From Cumulibacter soli (GTDB lineage Bacteria; Actinomycetota; Actinomycetes; Mycobacteriales; Antricoccaceae): a DNA stretch of 64,000 nucleotides. The notes beneath the pieces were generated by a model. The model ran no database searches, was not told the DNA's origin, and was given only the letters and a program-made list of their open reading frames with translations. The translations under genes and the position numbers were made by a program. Shown piece after piece: positions 33,963 to 44,705 of this stretch. How positions within the stretch are numbered: the first letter of the stretch is position 1; each line of letters begins with the position of its first letter. The stretch covers positions 682,001 through 746,000 of the forward strand of contig NZ_SMSG01000001.1 of assembly GCF_004382795.1 (NCBI RefSeq), written 5' to 3'.

Positions 33963-34317
33963 CAAGAGTTTGAGTCCTCCCGCGGTATGCGCCCTGCGCT
34001 GATGCCACCGATATGCATCCGACTACCCTAGTCATCGAAGGTTGGCCAACGGTGCATAGTTCAAACTTCTTTCAGGCAACTGTCTCCGACGGTTCATCGA
34101 CATGCACTGGATCACACGTACGGCACTCCCCGGCCCGTCGGGGATCCACGAGCCGCACCATTACGTCGGAGCCCCTGGAAGTTCAGTGACAGCAGGGGCC
34201 TACATGGCAGTATGGGCGTGGGTGCGATGTGCGCGCCCGATGCTGACGACGAAGACTTAACAACCTCCGCACGCGACACCCAGCGGTCAACGGCGCGGCG
34301 GAGTGCAAGGGGTGAGA
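33963..34317. other. divergent promoter region of EspI-like and Hsp70-like genes
   Basis: About 355 bases between two divergent starts. A hairpin (GCCCCTG 34171-34177 with CAGGGGC 34193-34199, 15-base loop) is the only clear structure. I could not pick promoter hexamers with confidence and found no convincing small gene. Confidence 0.4.
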
Positions 34318-35934
<1,617 letters not shown>

Positions 35935-35956
35935 CGATACCGAAAGGAGCCCGCCG

Positions 35957-37480
35957 ATGACCTCTCCCGCGCCGCGCCGCATGTCTTCGCTGGTCATCGG
36001 TATGGCCGAATCACTGCTATCCCGGGTTCCTCCGGCCACTGCCAACGAGATCAGCGCGATCACCAATCGCCTTCGCGGTCCACTCCAACTCGCGGTCGCC
36101 GGCCGGATCAAATCAGGTAAATCGACGGTCGTCAATGGGATGATCGGGCGGCGGGTATCAGCCACCGACGTACGCGAATGCACGCGAATGGTCACCCGAT
36201 TCCAGTACGGCACCGTCGACCGCGTCGAGGTTCGAAAGAACGACGGCACCGTCATCACGCTGCCCTACGACGGCGACGGCGTGATCCCCGCCGACCTCGG
36301 CTGCGACCCCGAGGAGGTCGCCGTAGTCGATGCATATCTGACGTATGACGCGCTGCGCGACGTGACCATCATCGACACCCCCGGCCTCGCGTCACTACAC
36401 GATCAAAGCGTGGGCCGCACCCAGGCGATGCTGGGCAGCGAGGAGCCCGACGAGCATGGTGCCGTCGACGAACGTTCGCAGCAAGCGATCGCGTCGGCAG
36501 AGGCAGTCTTGTACGTCATCACCCAGTCGATCCGGGCCGACGACGCGGACGCGCTCAGCGCCTTCCGCCGCACCTCCAGCGGGCAGACCAGCAGCCCGAT
36601 CAACGCACTGGCGATCCTGAACAAGGCCGACATGGTGCAGGCAGATGACCCGATGGCTGCAGCGGCAGAACTGGCTCGCGATCACAGCTACACGCTGCGG
36701 CATACCGTCTCCCAGGTGCTCCCGCTAGCGGGATTGATGGCGGAGTCCGCGCGCACCGGAAACTTCACCGAGGCTGATGCGCAGGTGTTGCGCGACATTG
36801 CCGGACTGGACGAGTCCACTCGACAGGTTCTGTTCATGTCGACAGATTTCTTCGTACGCCCCGAGATCCCCGTCGATGTAGCCGGACGCGAGCGCGTGCT
36901 CACCCTGCTCGACTTGTATGGCGCCCGCACCGCCGTCGATGCAATCCTGGCCGACCCGCAGATCACCACTGGCCGAATTCGGGAACTGCTCGAACAGGAC
37001 AGCGGATTTCCCGCACTGAACAAGGTGATCCTGGGCGTGTTCAGCGTGCGCGCCGACGACATCAAGTCGGCTGTCGCGCTCGCCGCTCTCGAACAACTCG
37101 CACACGATTCGCCGCCGCCGGTACGCGACACGATGGCCGATGAGCTCGAGGAGTTGTACCAGCACCCCGAGGCGCAGCAATTGCGCCTGCTCGAGGCGGC
37201 GACGCTGGTGTCCACCGGGAAGGTGGACTTACCGGACGAGATGTTCGACGAAGTGCGGATGCTCGTGACCGGAACCGCGCCCGACCAGATGCTCGGCGCA
37301 CCCGGGGCGACGGCAAATGAACTGGTACAGCACGCGCTAGCCGCGGCCGGGCGATGGCGCGAGTTCGCAACCTTCGGATCTAACCCCGCTCAATCTCGAA
37401 TCGCTCATACGATCCATCGTTCGTACTTCATGCTCTGGCAGCATCTACGAACCCTCACCGCAGGAGGGACCACTTCATGA
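35957..37480 (+). CDS. dynamin-like GTPase (IniC-like), short member
   Basis: A 507-residue dynamin-superfamily GTPase. G1 is AGRIKSGKSTVVNGM (residues about 48-62), the G2 threonine is in CTRMVTRF (76), G3 is IIDTPG (139-143) and G4 LNKAD (221-225). A helical stalk-like region follows; I see no membrane helix. The G1 and overall size resemble mycobacterial IniC. AAAGGAG lies 10 bases before the ATG, 22 bases after the Hsp70-like stop, and the gene overlaps the GrpE-like gene by ATGA. Bacterial dynamin-like proteins often work in pairs, one with and one without a membrane-binding segment; the partner is encoded two genes on. Confidence 0.9.
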   Translation: MTSPAPRRMSSLVIGMAESLLSRVPPATANEISAITNRLRGPLQLAVAGRIKSGKSTVVNGMIGRRVSATDVRECTRMVTRFQYGTVDRVEVRKNDGTVITLPYDGDGVIPADLGCDPEEVAVVDAYLTYDALRDVTIIDTPGLASLHDQSVGRTQAMLGSEEPDEHGAVDERSQQAIASAEAVLYVITQSIRADDADALSAFRRTSSGQTSSPINALAILNKADMVQADDPMAAAAELARDHSYTLRHTVSQVLPLAGLMAESARTGNFTEADAQVLRDIAGLDESTRQVLFMSTDFFVRPEIPVDVAGRERVLTLLDLYGARTAVDAILADPQITTGRIRELLEQDSGFPALNKVILGVFSVRADDIKSAVALAALEQLAHDSPPPVRDTMADELEELYQHPEAQQLRLLEAATLVSTGKVDLPDEMFDEVRMLVTGTAPDQMLGAPGATANELVQHALAAAGRWREFATFGSNPAQSRIAHTIHRSYFMLWQHLRTLTAGGTTS

Positions 37481-38037
37481 CCGACAACCAGACACCACCG
37501 CAGCAGGACGTCGAGGATGTGCTGGAACTCGCCCTGCGAGAGCGCGCCGTGGAAAGCGACGACGACTACGACGACCAAGCCGAAGCGGATTCAACCGCCG
37601 ACGCACCAGCCGACTCCGATCCCGAGGCCGCCGCGGCCGACTCGAACGAGGACGGCGAGGACTACGTGCTGTACTCCGAGGTGCGTCCGCACCTGGAGGC
37701 GCTGGTCCAGTTGCAGTCCGAACGCGAACAGCTCCTTGACGAGCGCGACAAGATGATCGGGCTATTGCTGTACGCCCGCGACCGAGTCGCATCCGCCGCG
37801 GTCGCTTCCCGGATGGACGACAACCTGGCACAACTCGGTATCGAGCTCATCGTTCCGGCTGTCGGCGACCGGTTCGACGCGCAGCAGCACGAGGCCTCGG
37901 CGACCGTGTTCACCGAGGACTCCGCACTGCACGGCACGATCGCCGAGATCGAACTTGCCGGATACCGCGACGGCGAACGTCTGGTACGGCACCCGATCGT
38001 CACGGTATTTACAACCGATCGCCCGACGTCGACATGA
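37477..38037 (+). CDS. GrpE-like nucleotide exchange factor
   Basis: A 186-residue protein with a very acidic N-terminus (residues 28-62), a coiled-coil (about 66-100: EALVQLQSEREQLLDERDKM) and a C-terminal beta-domain matching GrpE: LGIELIVPAVGDRFDAQQHEA (118-140), GTIAEIELAGYRDGERLVR (153-171) and a closing VTVF strand. This is the Hsp70-contacting part of GrpE. It overlaps its neighbours by 4 bases on both sides, so production is tightly coupled to the two GTPases. The general dnaK-grpE operon is not here, so I infer a dedicated factor for the membrane Hsp70-like protein. Sequence similarity is convincing at the C-terminal domain only. Confidence 0.82.
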   Translation: MTDNQTPPQQDVEDVLELALRERAVESDDDYDDQAEADSTADAPADSDPEAAAADSNEDGEDYVLYSEVRPHLEALVQLQSEREQLLDERDKMIGLLLYARDRVASAAVASRMDDNLAQLGIELIVPAVGDRFDAQQHEASATVFTEDSALHGTIAEIELAGYRDGERLVRHPIVTVFTTDRPTST

Positions 38038-41000
38038 CCGCACCCAAACAGGGCTCGGGCAAACGAATCACGCTGTCTCAGCTCGCGCGGCAGACCGCTG
38101 ATCGCGGTCTGGCGGTACTCGAAGAGCACGACCCGGAAGTCGCGGGGCGACTGTCGCGCATGCGTGGTCGGCGCCCCGACAAACCCACGGTCGTGGTGGT
38201 TGGTGAAGCAAAACGCGGCAAGTCGAGTCTGACGAATGCGCTGATCAACGTTCCGGGACTCTCCCCCGTCGACTCACGCATCGCCACGAGCACGTACATC
38301 ATGTTTCGGCGCGGGCCGAAGACTGCGGCGCGTGCACTGTTGCCGGGAGCGCAAGAACCCGTAGAAGTGCCGCTAGATCAGATGCGCGACTGGGCAACCG
38401 ACCTCGGCAATCGCGGCGAATACGCGCCACCGCGGCTGATCGAGGTTGAGTGCGACTCGCCCTTACTGGGCAATCTGAATCTCGTCGACACACCCGGCGT
38501 CGGCGGGCTGGACGCTACGCACGCCGAGATCGCGCTGCGCGCCGTCGGCCGAGCGACAGCCCTGCTGTTCGTCTGCGACGCGTCCGCACCGTTCACCAAA
38601 CCCGAACTAGAGTTCCTCGATAAGGCATCGAAGAATATCGATCTTGTTATCTTCGCGGTAACCAAGACCGATGCCTACCGCGGCTGGCGGCAAATCGTCG
38701 AGGACAACCGGGCCTTGCTGCGCGAACACGCACCTCGGTTCGCGGACAGCGTGATGATGCCAGTCTCATCGAAGCTATTCGAACAAGCCGCGCTGATGGG
38801 GACCAGCGACCTGGGCACCGCCCTGCGCGAGGAATCCCAAATCACCCAGTTGCAGGCGGCCCTGCAGGAGCAGGTCGCGATCAAGGCGTCGGCGTTGCAC
38901 GAAGCCAATCTGCTGCGCACCATGCGCTCGCAACTCGACGGACTGATGACCAGCCTCGAGGACAGCCGCCGCGCCTGTCAGCCGGATGTGGAGTACGCCA
39001 ATCGGCTCAAGGAGAACCGCGACCGCCTCATGGCCGCCCGCAAGGCGGACTCGCGCGCCTGGCAGCTGCGCTTGCGTTCGCTGTTGTCGCGGGCACGACT
39101 CGACACGATGGCCGACATTCAGTCCGAGAACCGCAAGTTCTTGGCGTTCTGGCGACGGCAGATCGAGGAAATGGACAAGGCCCGACTGAAGGCCATCGGC
39201 CCGCAACTCGATATGGCGTTGCGCGCATCGTCGATGCAGATCTTCGACCGCCAACAGGCCCGCATGCAAGGCGTCTCGCGCACCGTGCTGCAGTCGATGT
39301 TCGCGCAGAACGAACTGGCCGAGGTGTACGCCGCCCTGCAGCGCCCCCGTCAGGTCGCTAGTACCAGCGGCCCCTCGCGACGCCAGTCCAGCGCCGACGA
39401 GAAGGTGCTCACCAACATCAGCATGATGTCGGGCATCTCAATCACCAGCATCACCGGCAGCGGGCTGACCGCCGCGACCGGCGCGGCGATAATCGCGTGG
39501 CCGATCGCCGTCGCCGTGGGTGTCAGCGTCGCAGGCTGGATCGTGTGGGCGCGACGTACGGCGTCCGACCGAAACCAACTGAAGATCTGGCTGAACGAGA
39601 CGCTCGGCGAGACCCGGGCCCGCCTCGAAGCCGACGCATCGGCGTACTTCATCGAGGCCGAGCACGAGTTGACACTGGCCCTGGACCGCGCATTGGTACG
39701 TCGGATTGAGACGCTCGACGGTCACATCAAGCAGATCGACCAATCGCTGAAGGTGGACCGCGGCGAACGCGAGCGCCGCGCTGCGGCGATCACGAAACAA
39801 ATCAACACCGTGCGCGAAGTCGCCGGCACAATCGAGCAACTACTGCCGAGGCTGCGCAATGCCGTCGTACAGCGACGCCAGAAGCCACAGCAGGAAGGCT
39901 CGGAAGCACCGGGGACACCGGCGGCAGACGCGCAGAGCCAGGAAGGGAGCGCTCAGCCCGCTCCAGGTGGCGCCGACGCTCAGCCCCAGCCCGCCACAAG
40001 CAACGCAGCACCGCCCCAACCTGATCAAGGCGATGGCACACCGGCGCAGCCGGATCAAGCGCAGGCCCCGCAGACCGCCGCCGCGCAGCCCGTACAGACG
40101 CAGGCGCAGCCCGCGCAGGCGACCGGCCTACCGCCAGGGCAGAGTGCCGCGGCGGATCCGGCCAGCGCTAGTCCAGCAGGCTCGGGACCGCAGCCTCCGG
40201 CGGCCCAGGCCCCTGCCGCGGCTCCCGCGGACACCACACTGCCAGTCACGCCGCGAATGTGGCGGACTCTGGACGAAGGCTCGGCATCCGGCAATGCCAC
40301 GGATGTCAGCCAGAATTCCGCCGCCGACCAGAATTCCGTAGCGCGGAATGAGGCCGAACCTAAAACCCAGCGCGACCTAACCTCGAGTCTCACGCCTGCC
40401 GCATCAGGATCACACGACGAGAACACAGGGAATCAGCCCGCGGCGAAGCCAGCCACGCCCCGAGCCCCGCAATCGGTCGCCGCTATGGCCAGGGCGGCGT
40501 CCGCAAGACTCGCGCAACGTCGAGCCGCCGAAAGCGGGGCCGCATCCGCACCGGCACCACCTGCGACGCAGACCTCCACACCACAGGCACAGGCACAGGG
40601 ATCGTCTACGACCCAGGTACCCGAACAGGCGCCGTCCGAGTCGTCAACGCCGACGGCCGAGGGTGCGCAACCGATGTACGCCGGGGCGCAACCACCCGCC
40701 GACGCCGCGGAACCCGACCGGACCGCGAAACCTGCACAACCAGGACCCGACGCGGAGTACCCCGGCGCCACAGACGCCAGCTATCCGCAGCCACCCAGTC
40801 AGGGCGATGACCGCCAGGCGTCACCGCTAATTGGACCCGATGCCAGCTACCCGACATCACCGGCACCCGAGGCCGATGCCGGTTATCCGCCACCCTCACC
40901 TCAGCCCGACGTCAATTACACGACACAAGGGCCACCAGCGCCGGTCTCGAACTACCCCGCACCCGCGCCTGGCGCCGAGTACGCCGGCACACCACAAGCC

Positions 41001-41813
41001 GGGTATCGCCAGCCACCCGCTCAGGGCGCCGGCCATCAGCAGCCACAGCCCTCCGGCCCCGGTTCGAACTACCCCACTGCGCCATCTCCTGGATCCGACG
41101 CCAACTACCCGTCACCACAACACCCGGGACGACCCGACGCTCACTACTCGGCCTCACAGCCACCGGGACGACCCGACGCCAACTACCCGGCCTCACAGCC
41201 ACCGGCGACTACTTCGAGTCACCTAGAGCCCCAGCCACCCGGCCCCGGTTCGCACTACCCTGCATCGCCACCGACCGGTCCGATGGCGAGCCAACCCCCA
41301 CAACCCCCCGCTACGAGTGCCGGCTATCCGAACGCGCAGCCGCCGCATGCACCGCAACCGCCGGGCGCCAACGCCGGTCATGCAGCCGCGCAGCAGCCGA
41401 CGACCGGAGCATTCGCGGCACCCGCAGCGCCCCCGCAGGTCACCTACTCTCCACTGCCTCCCGACGACGAGCCGGACACGCACAGCACTGCCACACCGGC
41501 CGACGGCGGATTTCCTCCGCCGTCCCCCGACACGGCCGCACCCGTCGGAGCGTTCCCACCGCCTGCGCCGTACGCACACTCGGCCGGAGCGCCGGCAGCA
41601 CCACAGCACCCACAGCACCCACAGCACCCACAGCACCCACAGCACCCACAGCACGGTCCTACCCACGCCGGTCAGCAGTGGCCGCCTACCGGACCAGCAA
41701 CTCAAGGTCCGGGAGCGGCGGCTCAGACTCAGGACGGGACCGAGCAGCGGACGCCCGGCTCAGCCGGTCAGTTCGGCGCGCCGCCGCACAACCCGAATGA
41801 GCACAACACCTAG
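38034..41813 (+). CDS. dynamin-like GTPase with hydrophobic segment and long Pro/Gln/Tyr-rich tail
   Basis: A 1259-residue protein in three parts. Residues 50-290: GTPase domain with G1 VGEAKRGKSSLTNAL (57-65), G2 in ATSTYIMF, G3 VDTPGVGG (152-155), G4 TKTD (210-213). Residues 290-615: helical stalk interrupted by a hydrophobic stretch (about 464-507, including AIIAWPIAVAVGVSVAGWIVW) fit for membrane insertion, then a charged coiled-coil. Residues 616-1259: low-complexity Pro/Gln/Ala tail with about a dozen Tyr-centred repeats of the type DANYPxSQ and a terminal run of six PQH units. The GTPase half is IniA-like; a tail of this size is far beyond the usual 600-700 residues of bacterial dynamins. 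ATGA overlap with the GrpE-like gene. Confidence 0.88.
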   Translation: MTAPKQGSGKRITLSQLARQTADRGLAVLEEHDPEVAGRLSRMRGRRPDKPTVVVVGEAKRGKSSLTNALINVPGLSPVDSRIATSTYIMFRRGPKTAARALLPGAQEPVEVPLDQMRDWATDLGNRGEYAPPRLIEVECDSPLLGNLNLVDTPGVGGLDATHAEIALRAVGRATALLFVCDASAPFTKPELEFLDKASKNIDLVIFAVTKTDAYRGWRQIVEDNRALLREHAPRFADSVMMPVSSKLFEQAALMGTSDLGTALREESQITQLQAALQEQVAIKASALHEANLLRTMRSQLDGLMTSLEDSRRACQPDVEYANRLKENRDRLMAARKADSRAWQLRLRSLLSRARLDTMADIQSENRKFLAFWRRQIEEMDKARLKAIGPQLDMALRASSMQIFDRQQARMQGVSRTVLQSMFAQNELAEVYAALQRPRQVASTSGPSRRQSSADEKVLTNISMMSGISITSITGSGLTAATGAAIIAWPIAVAVGVSVAGWIVWARRTASDRNQLKIWLNETLGETRARLEADASAYFIEAEHELTLALDRALVRRIETLDGHIKQIDQSLKVDRGERERRAAAITKQINTVREVAGTIEQLLPRLRNAVVQRRQKPQQEGSEAPGTPAADAQSQEGSAQPAPGGADAQPQPATSNAAPPQPDQGDGTPAQPDQAQAPQTAAAQPVQTQAQPAQATGLPPGQSAAADPASASPAGSGPQPPAAQAPAAAPADTTLPVTPRMWRTLDEGSASGNATDVSQNSAADQNSVARNEAEPKTQRDLTSSLTPAASGSHDENTGNQPAAKPATPRAPQSVAAMARAASARLAQRRAAESGAASAPAPPATQTSTPQAQAQGSSTTQVPEQAPSESSTPTAEGAQPMYAGAQPPADAAEPDRTAKPAQPGPDAEYPGATDASYPQPPSQGDDRQASPLIGPDASYPTSPAPEADAGYPPPSPQPDVNYTTQGPPAPVSNYPAPAPGAEYAGTPQAGYRQPPAQGAGHQQPQPSGPGSNYPTAPSPGSDANYPSPQHPGRPDAHYSASQPPGRPDANYPASQPPATTSSHLEPQPPGPGSHYPASPPTGPMASQPPQPPATSAGYPNAQPPHAPQPPGANAGHAAAQQPTTGAFAAPAAPPQVTYSPLPPDDEPDTHSTATPADGGFPPPSPDTAAPVGAFPPPAPYAHSAGAPAAPQHPQHPQHPQHPQHPQHGPTHAGQQWPPTGPATQGPGAAAQTQDGTEQRTPGSAGQFGAPPHNPNEHNT
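41126..41203 (+). repeat. 39-bp tandem duplication within the dynamin tail
   Basis: Two nearly identical 39-bp units (41126-41164 and 41165-41203) encode GRPDAHYSASQPP and GRPDANYPASQPP. The copies differ at few bases, implying recent expansion, while the other Tyr repeats of the tail have diverged further. Confidence 0.85.
41601..41654 (+). repeat. six perfect 9-bp tandem repeats (PQH)
   Basis: CCACAGCAC occurs six times without change and encodes (Pro-Gln-His)6 near the C-terminus of the long dynamin-like protein. Copy number can be expected to vary by slippage without shifting the frame. Confidence 0.95.
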
Positions 41814-41933
41814 CGGGCACCTGGATCCTTAGCGCGACAGGAGCCTCGAGCGGCGTGAACTCCGGAAACGTCTCGGGGAGAGTCGACCGCGAGGTTGTGA
41901 TGCCGATGCGCTGCATCGTCGACCGCGCGATAG

Positions 41934-41954
41934 TCCACCGGGATTCCCGGTGGA
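41934..41954. terminator. hairpin after the Hsp70-dynamin operon
   Basis: A perfect 9-bp stem (TCCACCGGG at 41934-41942, ATT loop, CCCGGTGGA at 41946-41954) lies 120 bases after the operon and 64 bases before the end of the convergent membrane-protein gene. No T tract. The rest of 41814-42017 holds only two copies of GTCGACCGCG (41882 and 41919). Confidence 0.5.
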
Positions 41955-42017
41955 GACGCCGTCGACGATGAACTGCACGCGCACGCCGCGCTAGTCAGGA
42001 AGTTATTCGTCCGGGAG

Positions 42018-42464
42018 TTAGAAGTCCGGCGTCGGGTTACGCCGCGCGGAATCCTCCAGCATGTTGAACCCCAGCCACCCAGCCGAGGCCAGCAGTGCAG
42101 CGATCAACACGACGGGCCCGAGGGCGCCATCCATATACAGCGCGGTGAGCGCGAGCGGCAAGTTGAGCAAGACCGAAAGCCAGGGCGCCGACAGACTGCC
42201 CATCAACCCGATCGTGGTCATCGCGATGGCCATCAGAGCCACCGCAAACGGAATCCAGAACAGGTGCTGGGCGCTGGGAATGTACGAATCCGAACTCGCC
42301 GTGATCGCCAACCATGCGTAGACCACAGCGATAGTCACCTGCGTGATTCCTATGACATACAGCGCACGCTGAGTGCTCGAACCGTGGCGGTCACTGCCGG
42401 GCAATGAGGGCCAGCGCACATGAGGGACACCGAAACGGCGGGAAATGGGACGCGTGGAGACCAT
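42018..42464 (-). CDS. hypothetical four-helix membrane protein
   Basis: A 148-residue protein with four hydrophobic helices (YVIGITQVTIAVVYAWLAI; LFWIPFAVALMAIAMTTIGL; LSVLLNLPLALTALYM; VVLIAALLASAGWLGFNML) and short loops; the N-terminus is basic (ISRRFGVPHVRWPS), so it should face the cytoplasm. I do not recognise the family. The ATG at 42464 has AAGAAGGT 6 bases upstream. A longer frame upstream exists but runs through bases that look like promoter sequence. It stands alone between the dynamin operon and pckG. Confidence 0.65.
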   Translation of the reverse strand: MVSTRPISRRFGVPHVRWPSLPGSDRHGSSTQRALYVIGITQVTIAVVYAWLAITASSDSYIPSAQHLFWIPFAVALMAIAMTTIGLMGSLSAPWLSVLLNLPLALTALYMDGALGPVVLIAALLASAGWLGFNMLEDSARRNPTPDF

Positions 42465-42768
42465 AGTGACCTTCTTGCCGGGGAAGAGCAGGACCTGTCG
42501 GGGAATTCCATCGTAAGCATCTGACCCAATAACCACAATCGCCCCATTAGCCCCATTAATCACAATTGCAACACGAACAACACGTCGCGCGCGCATGCGT
42601 GACCCCGCGCACTGATCTATGACAAGGCCCCTAACTGCGCAGTACGATCCCTCCACCGCACCCCGCCTGTTGTGAGCACTCTCGCCCCACCTAGAGGATG
42701 CCTGCGCAACGCGCAAGACATATCGTGTAACAACCAGGCGACACCCCGAGACCGAGGAGCACAAAGAC
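42465..42768. other. divergent intergenic region upstream of pckG
   Basis: About 300 bases. It includes a relatively AT-rich stretch with a direct repeat of GCCCCATTA (two copies, near 42542 and 42551) and CACAAT motifs near 42460-42570. It must hold the promoters of pckG and the membrane-protein gene, but I cannot place hexamers with confidence. Confidence 0.35.
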
Positions 42769-44598
42769 GTGACTTCGCAGGACAATCTGACCGTTGAGGA
42801 CGCCCCGACTAAGCACAAGGAGCTCCTTGCTTGGGTCGCCGAGGTCGCCGCGATGACGCAGCCGGACGCCATCCGCTGGGTCGACGGATCTGACATGGAG
42901 TGGAAGCAGATCACCGATCAGCTCGTCGAGGCTGGCACGATCGTGCGTCTGAACGAGGAGAAGCGCCCGAACTCGTTCTGGGCCATGTCCGACCCGACGG
43001 ACGTCGCTCGCGTCGAAGACCGCACCTACATCTGTTCCGAGAACGAGGTAGACGCCGGCCCGACGAACAACTGGATGGATCCGGCCGAGATGAAAGGGAT
43101 CCTCAAGGGTCTCTACGCCGGCTCGATGAAGGGTCGCACGATGTACGTCGTGCCGTTCTGCATGGGCCCGATCGACGCCGACGACCCGAAGTTCGGCATC
43201 GAGATCACCGACTCCGAGTACGTCGTCCTGTCGATGCGCATTATGTGCCGCACCGGACAGAACGTGCTCGACGCACTCGGCGACGAGCGCCCGTTCGTCA
43301 AGGCTCTACACTCGGTGGGTGCTCCGCTGGCCGAGGGCCAGGCCGACGTGCCGTGGCCCTGCAGCGACACCAAGTACATCACCCACTTCCCGGAGACCCG
43401 CGAGATCTGGTCCTACGGTTCGGGCTACGGCGGCAACGCCCTCCTCGGCAAGAAGTGCTTCTCGCTGCGCATCGGTTCGGTGCTGGGCCGCGATGAGGGC
43501 TGGATGGCCGAGCACATGCTCATCCTGAAGCTGACCTCCCCCGAGGGCAAGACCCACTACATCACCGGCGCATTCCCCTCGGCCTGCGGTAAGACCAACC
43601 TCGCGATGCTGGAGCCGACCGTTCCCGGCTGGAAGGTCGAGACCCTCGGCGACGACATCGCCTGGCTGCGCTTCGGCTCGGACGGTCGCCTGTACGCCGT
43701 GAACCCCGAGTTCGGCTTCTTCGGTGTCGCCCCGGGTACCTCGTACGAGACCAACCCGAACGCGATGCGCACGATGGAGAAGGGCAACTCGATCTTCACG
43801 AACGTCGCGCGTACCGACGACGGCGACGTGTGGTGGGAGGGGATGACCAAGGACGCCCCCGAGCACCTCATCGACTGGCACGGCAACGACTGGACTCCCG
43901 CTTCGGGCGCGGTTAGCTCGCACCCCAACAGCCGTTTCTGCACCCCGATCGATCAGTGCCCGGTTCTCGCGCCGGAGTACCACAACGAGCCGAACGGCGT
44001 GCCGATCTCTGCGATCATCTTCGGCGGCCGCCGCAAGACCACGATCCCGTTGGTGACCGAGTCCCGCGACTGGCAGCACGGCGTATTCATGGGTGCGACG
44101 ACCTCCTCGGAGACCACCGCCGCCGCGACCGGCGCCGTGGGCGTCGTCCGCCGCGACCCGATGGCGATGCTGCCGTTCATCGGCTATAACGCCGGCGACT
44201 ACATCAACCACTGGATCGAGATGGGCAAGAAGTCTGACGCATCGAAGATGCCGAAGGTCTTCTACGTCAACTGGTTCCGCCGCGACGACGACAACTCGTT
44301 CCTGTGGCCGGGATTCGGCGAGAACAGCCGCGTGCTGAAGTGGATCGTCGAGCGCATCGAAGGCACCGCGGAGGCCGTGGACACCCCGATCGGACGTGTG
44401 CCGGCCGAAGGTTCGCTCGACATCGACGGCCTGGACATCTCGGCCGAGCAGCTGGCCAAGGCGTCGGCCGTCAAGGTCGATGAATGGAAGGCCGAGATCC
44501 CGCTGATCGAGGAATGGTTCGCCAAACTGGGTGAGCGCTTGCCCTCGACCATGCACGACGAGTTGAGCACGCTCAAGGGCAACCTCGACAACGCCTAA
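42769..44598 (+). CDS. pckG: phosphoenolpyruvate carboxykinase (GTP)
   Basis: A 609-residue GTP-dependent PEP carboxykinase that interconverts oxaloacetate and PEP at the entry to gluconeogenesis, or anaplerotically. Clear landmarks are the kinase P-loop with the active-site cysteine ([13 protein letters not shown]), LGDDIAWL for Mn binding, RVESRDWQ-like [14 protein letters not shown] and the C-terminal NWFRRDDDN with guanine-binding aromatics. Length is standard for the GTP family and unlike the ATP form. Codon use is strongly biased to C-ending codons, consistent with high expression. The start is a GTG at 42769 with GAGGAG upstream. Two strong hairpins follow the stop. Confidence 0.97.
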   Translation: MTSQDNLTVEDAPTKHKELLAWVAEVAAMTQPDAIRWVDGSDMEWKQITDQLVEAGTIVRLNEEKRPNSFWAMSDPTDVARVEDRTYICSENEVDAGPTNNWMDPAEMKGILKGLYAGSMKGRTMYVVPFCMGPIDADDPKFGIEITDSEYVVLSMRIMCRTGQNVLDALGDERPFVKALHSVGAPLAEGQADVPWPCSDTKYITHFPETREIWSYGSGYGGNALLGKKCFSLRIGSVLGRDEGWMAEHMLILKLTSPEGKTHYITGAFPSACGKTNLAMLEPTVPGWKVETLGDDIAWLRFGSDGRLYAVNPEFGFFGVAPGTSYETNPNAMRTMEKGNSIFTNVARTDDGDVWWEGMTKDAPEHLIDWHGNDWTPASGAVSSHPNSRFCTPIDQCPVLAPEYHNEPNGVPISAIIFGGRRKTTIPLVTESRDWQHGVFMGATTSSETTAAATGAVGVVRRDPMAMLPFIGYNAGDYINHWIEMGKKSDASKMPKVFYVNWFRRDDDNSFLWPGFGENSRVLKWIVERIEGTAEAVDTPIGRVPAEGSLDIDGLDISAEQLAKASAVKVDEWKAEIPLIEEWFAKLGERLPSTMHDELSTLKGNLDNA

Positions 44599-44606
44599 CG
44601 CTTCAC

Positions 44607-44649
44607 CTGTGGTGGTTTAGCCCCGACCATCGGGGCTAAACCACCACAG
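44607..44649 (+). terminator. strong hairpin after pckG
   Basis: A perfect 19-bp stem (44607-44625 with 44631-44649) and 5-base loop start 9 bases after the pckG stop. Among the longest perfect stems in the window; terminator or 3'-end stabiliser. Confidence 0.85.
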
Positions 44650-44650
44650 C

Positions 44651-44698
44651 ACGACGAAAGGTCCGCCACCCGATTTCGGGCGGCGGACCTTTCGTCGT
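44651..44698 (-). terminator. strong hairpin after the PAC2 gene
   Basis: A 17-bp perfect stem (44651-44667 with 44682-44698) with a smaller inner stem (CCCGA/TCGGG) lies between the pckG hairpin and the stop of the convergent PAC2 gene at 44706. It follows the PAC2 stop by 7 bases on the minus strand, so it probably ends that transcript. Confidence 0.8.
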
Positions 44699-44705
44699 AC
44701 GAGGG

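Noticed and set aside
41601-41654. Short regular repeat as a possible CRISPR or iteron array
   Set aside because: Units are 9 bp with no spacers and stay in frame as PQH codons within a coding region.
42465-42914. N-terminal extension of the 148-residue membrane protein (frame open to 42914)
   Set aside because: The extra residues have no family features, pass through AT-rich promoter-like bases, and a good ribosome-binding site precedes 42464.
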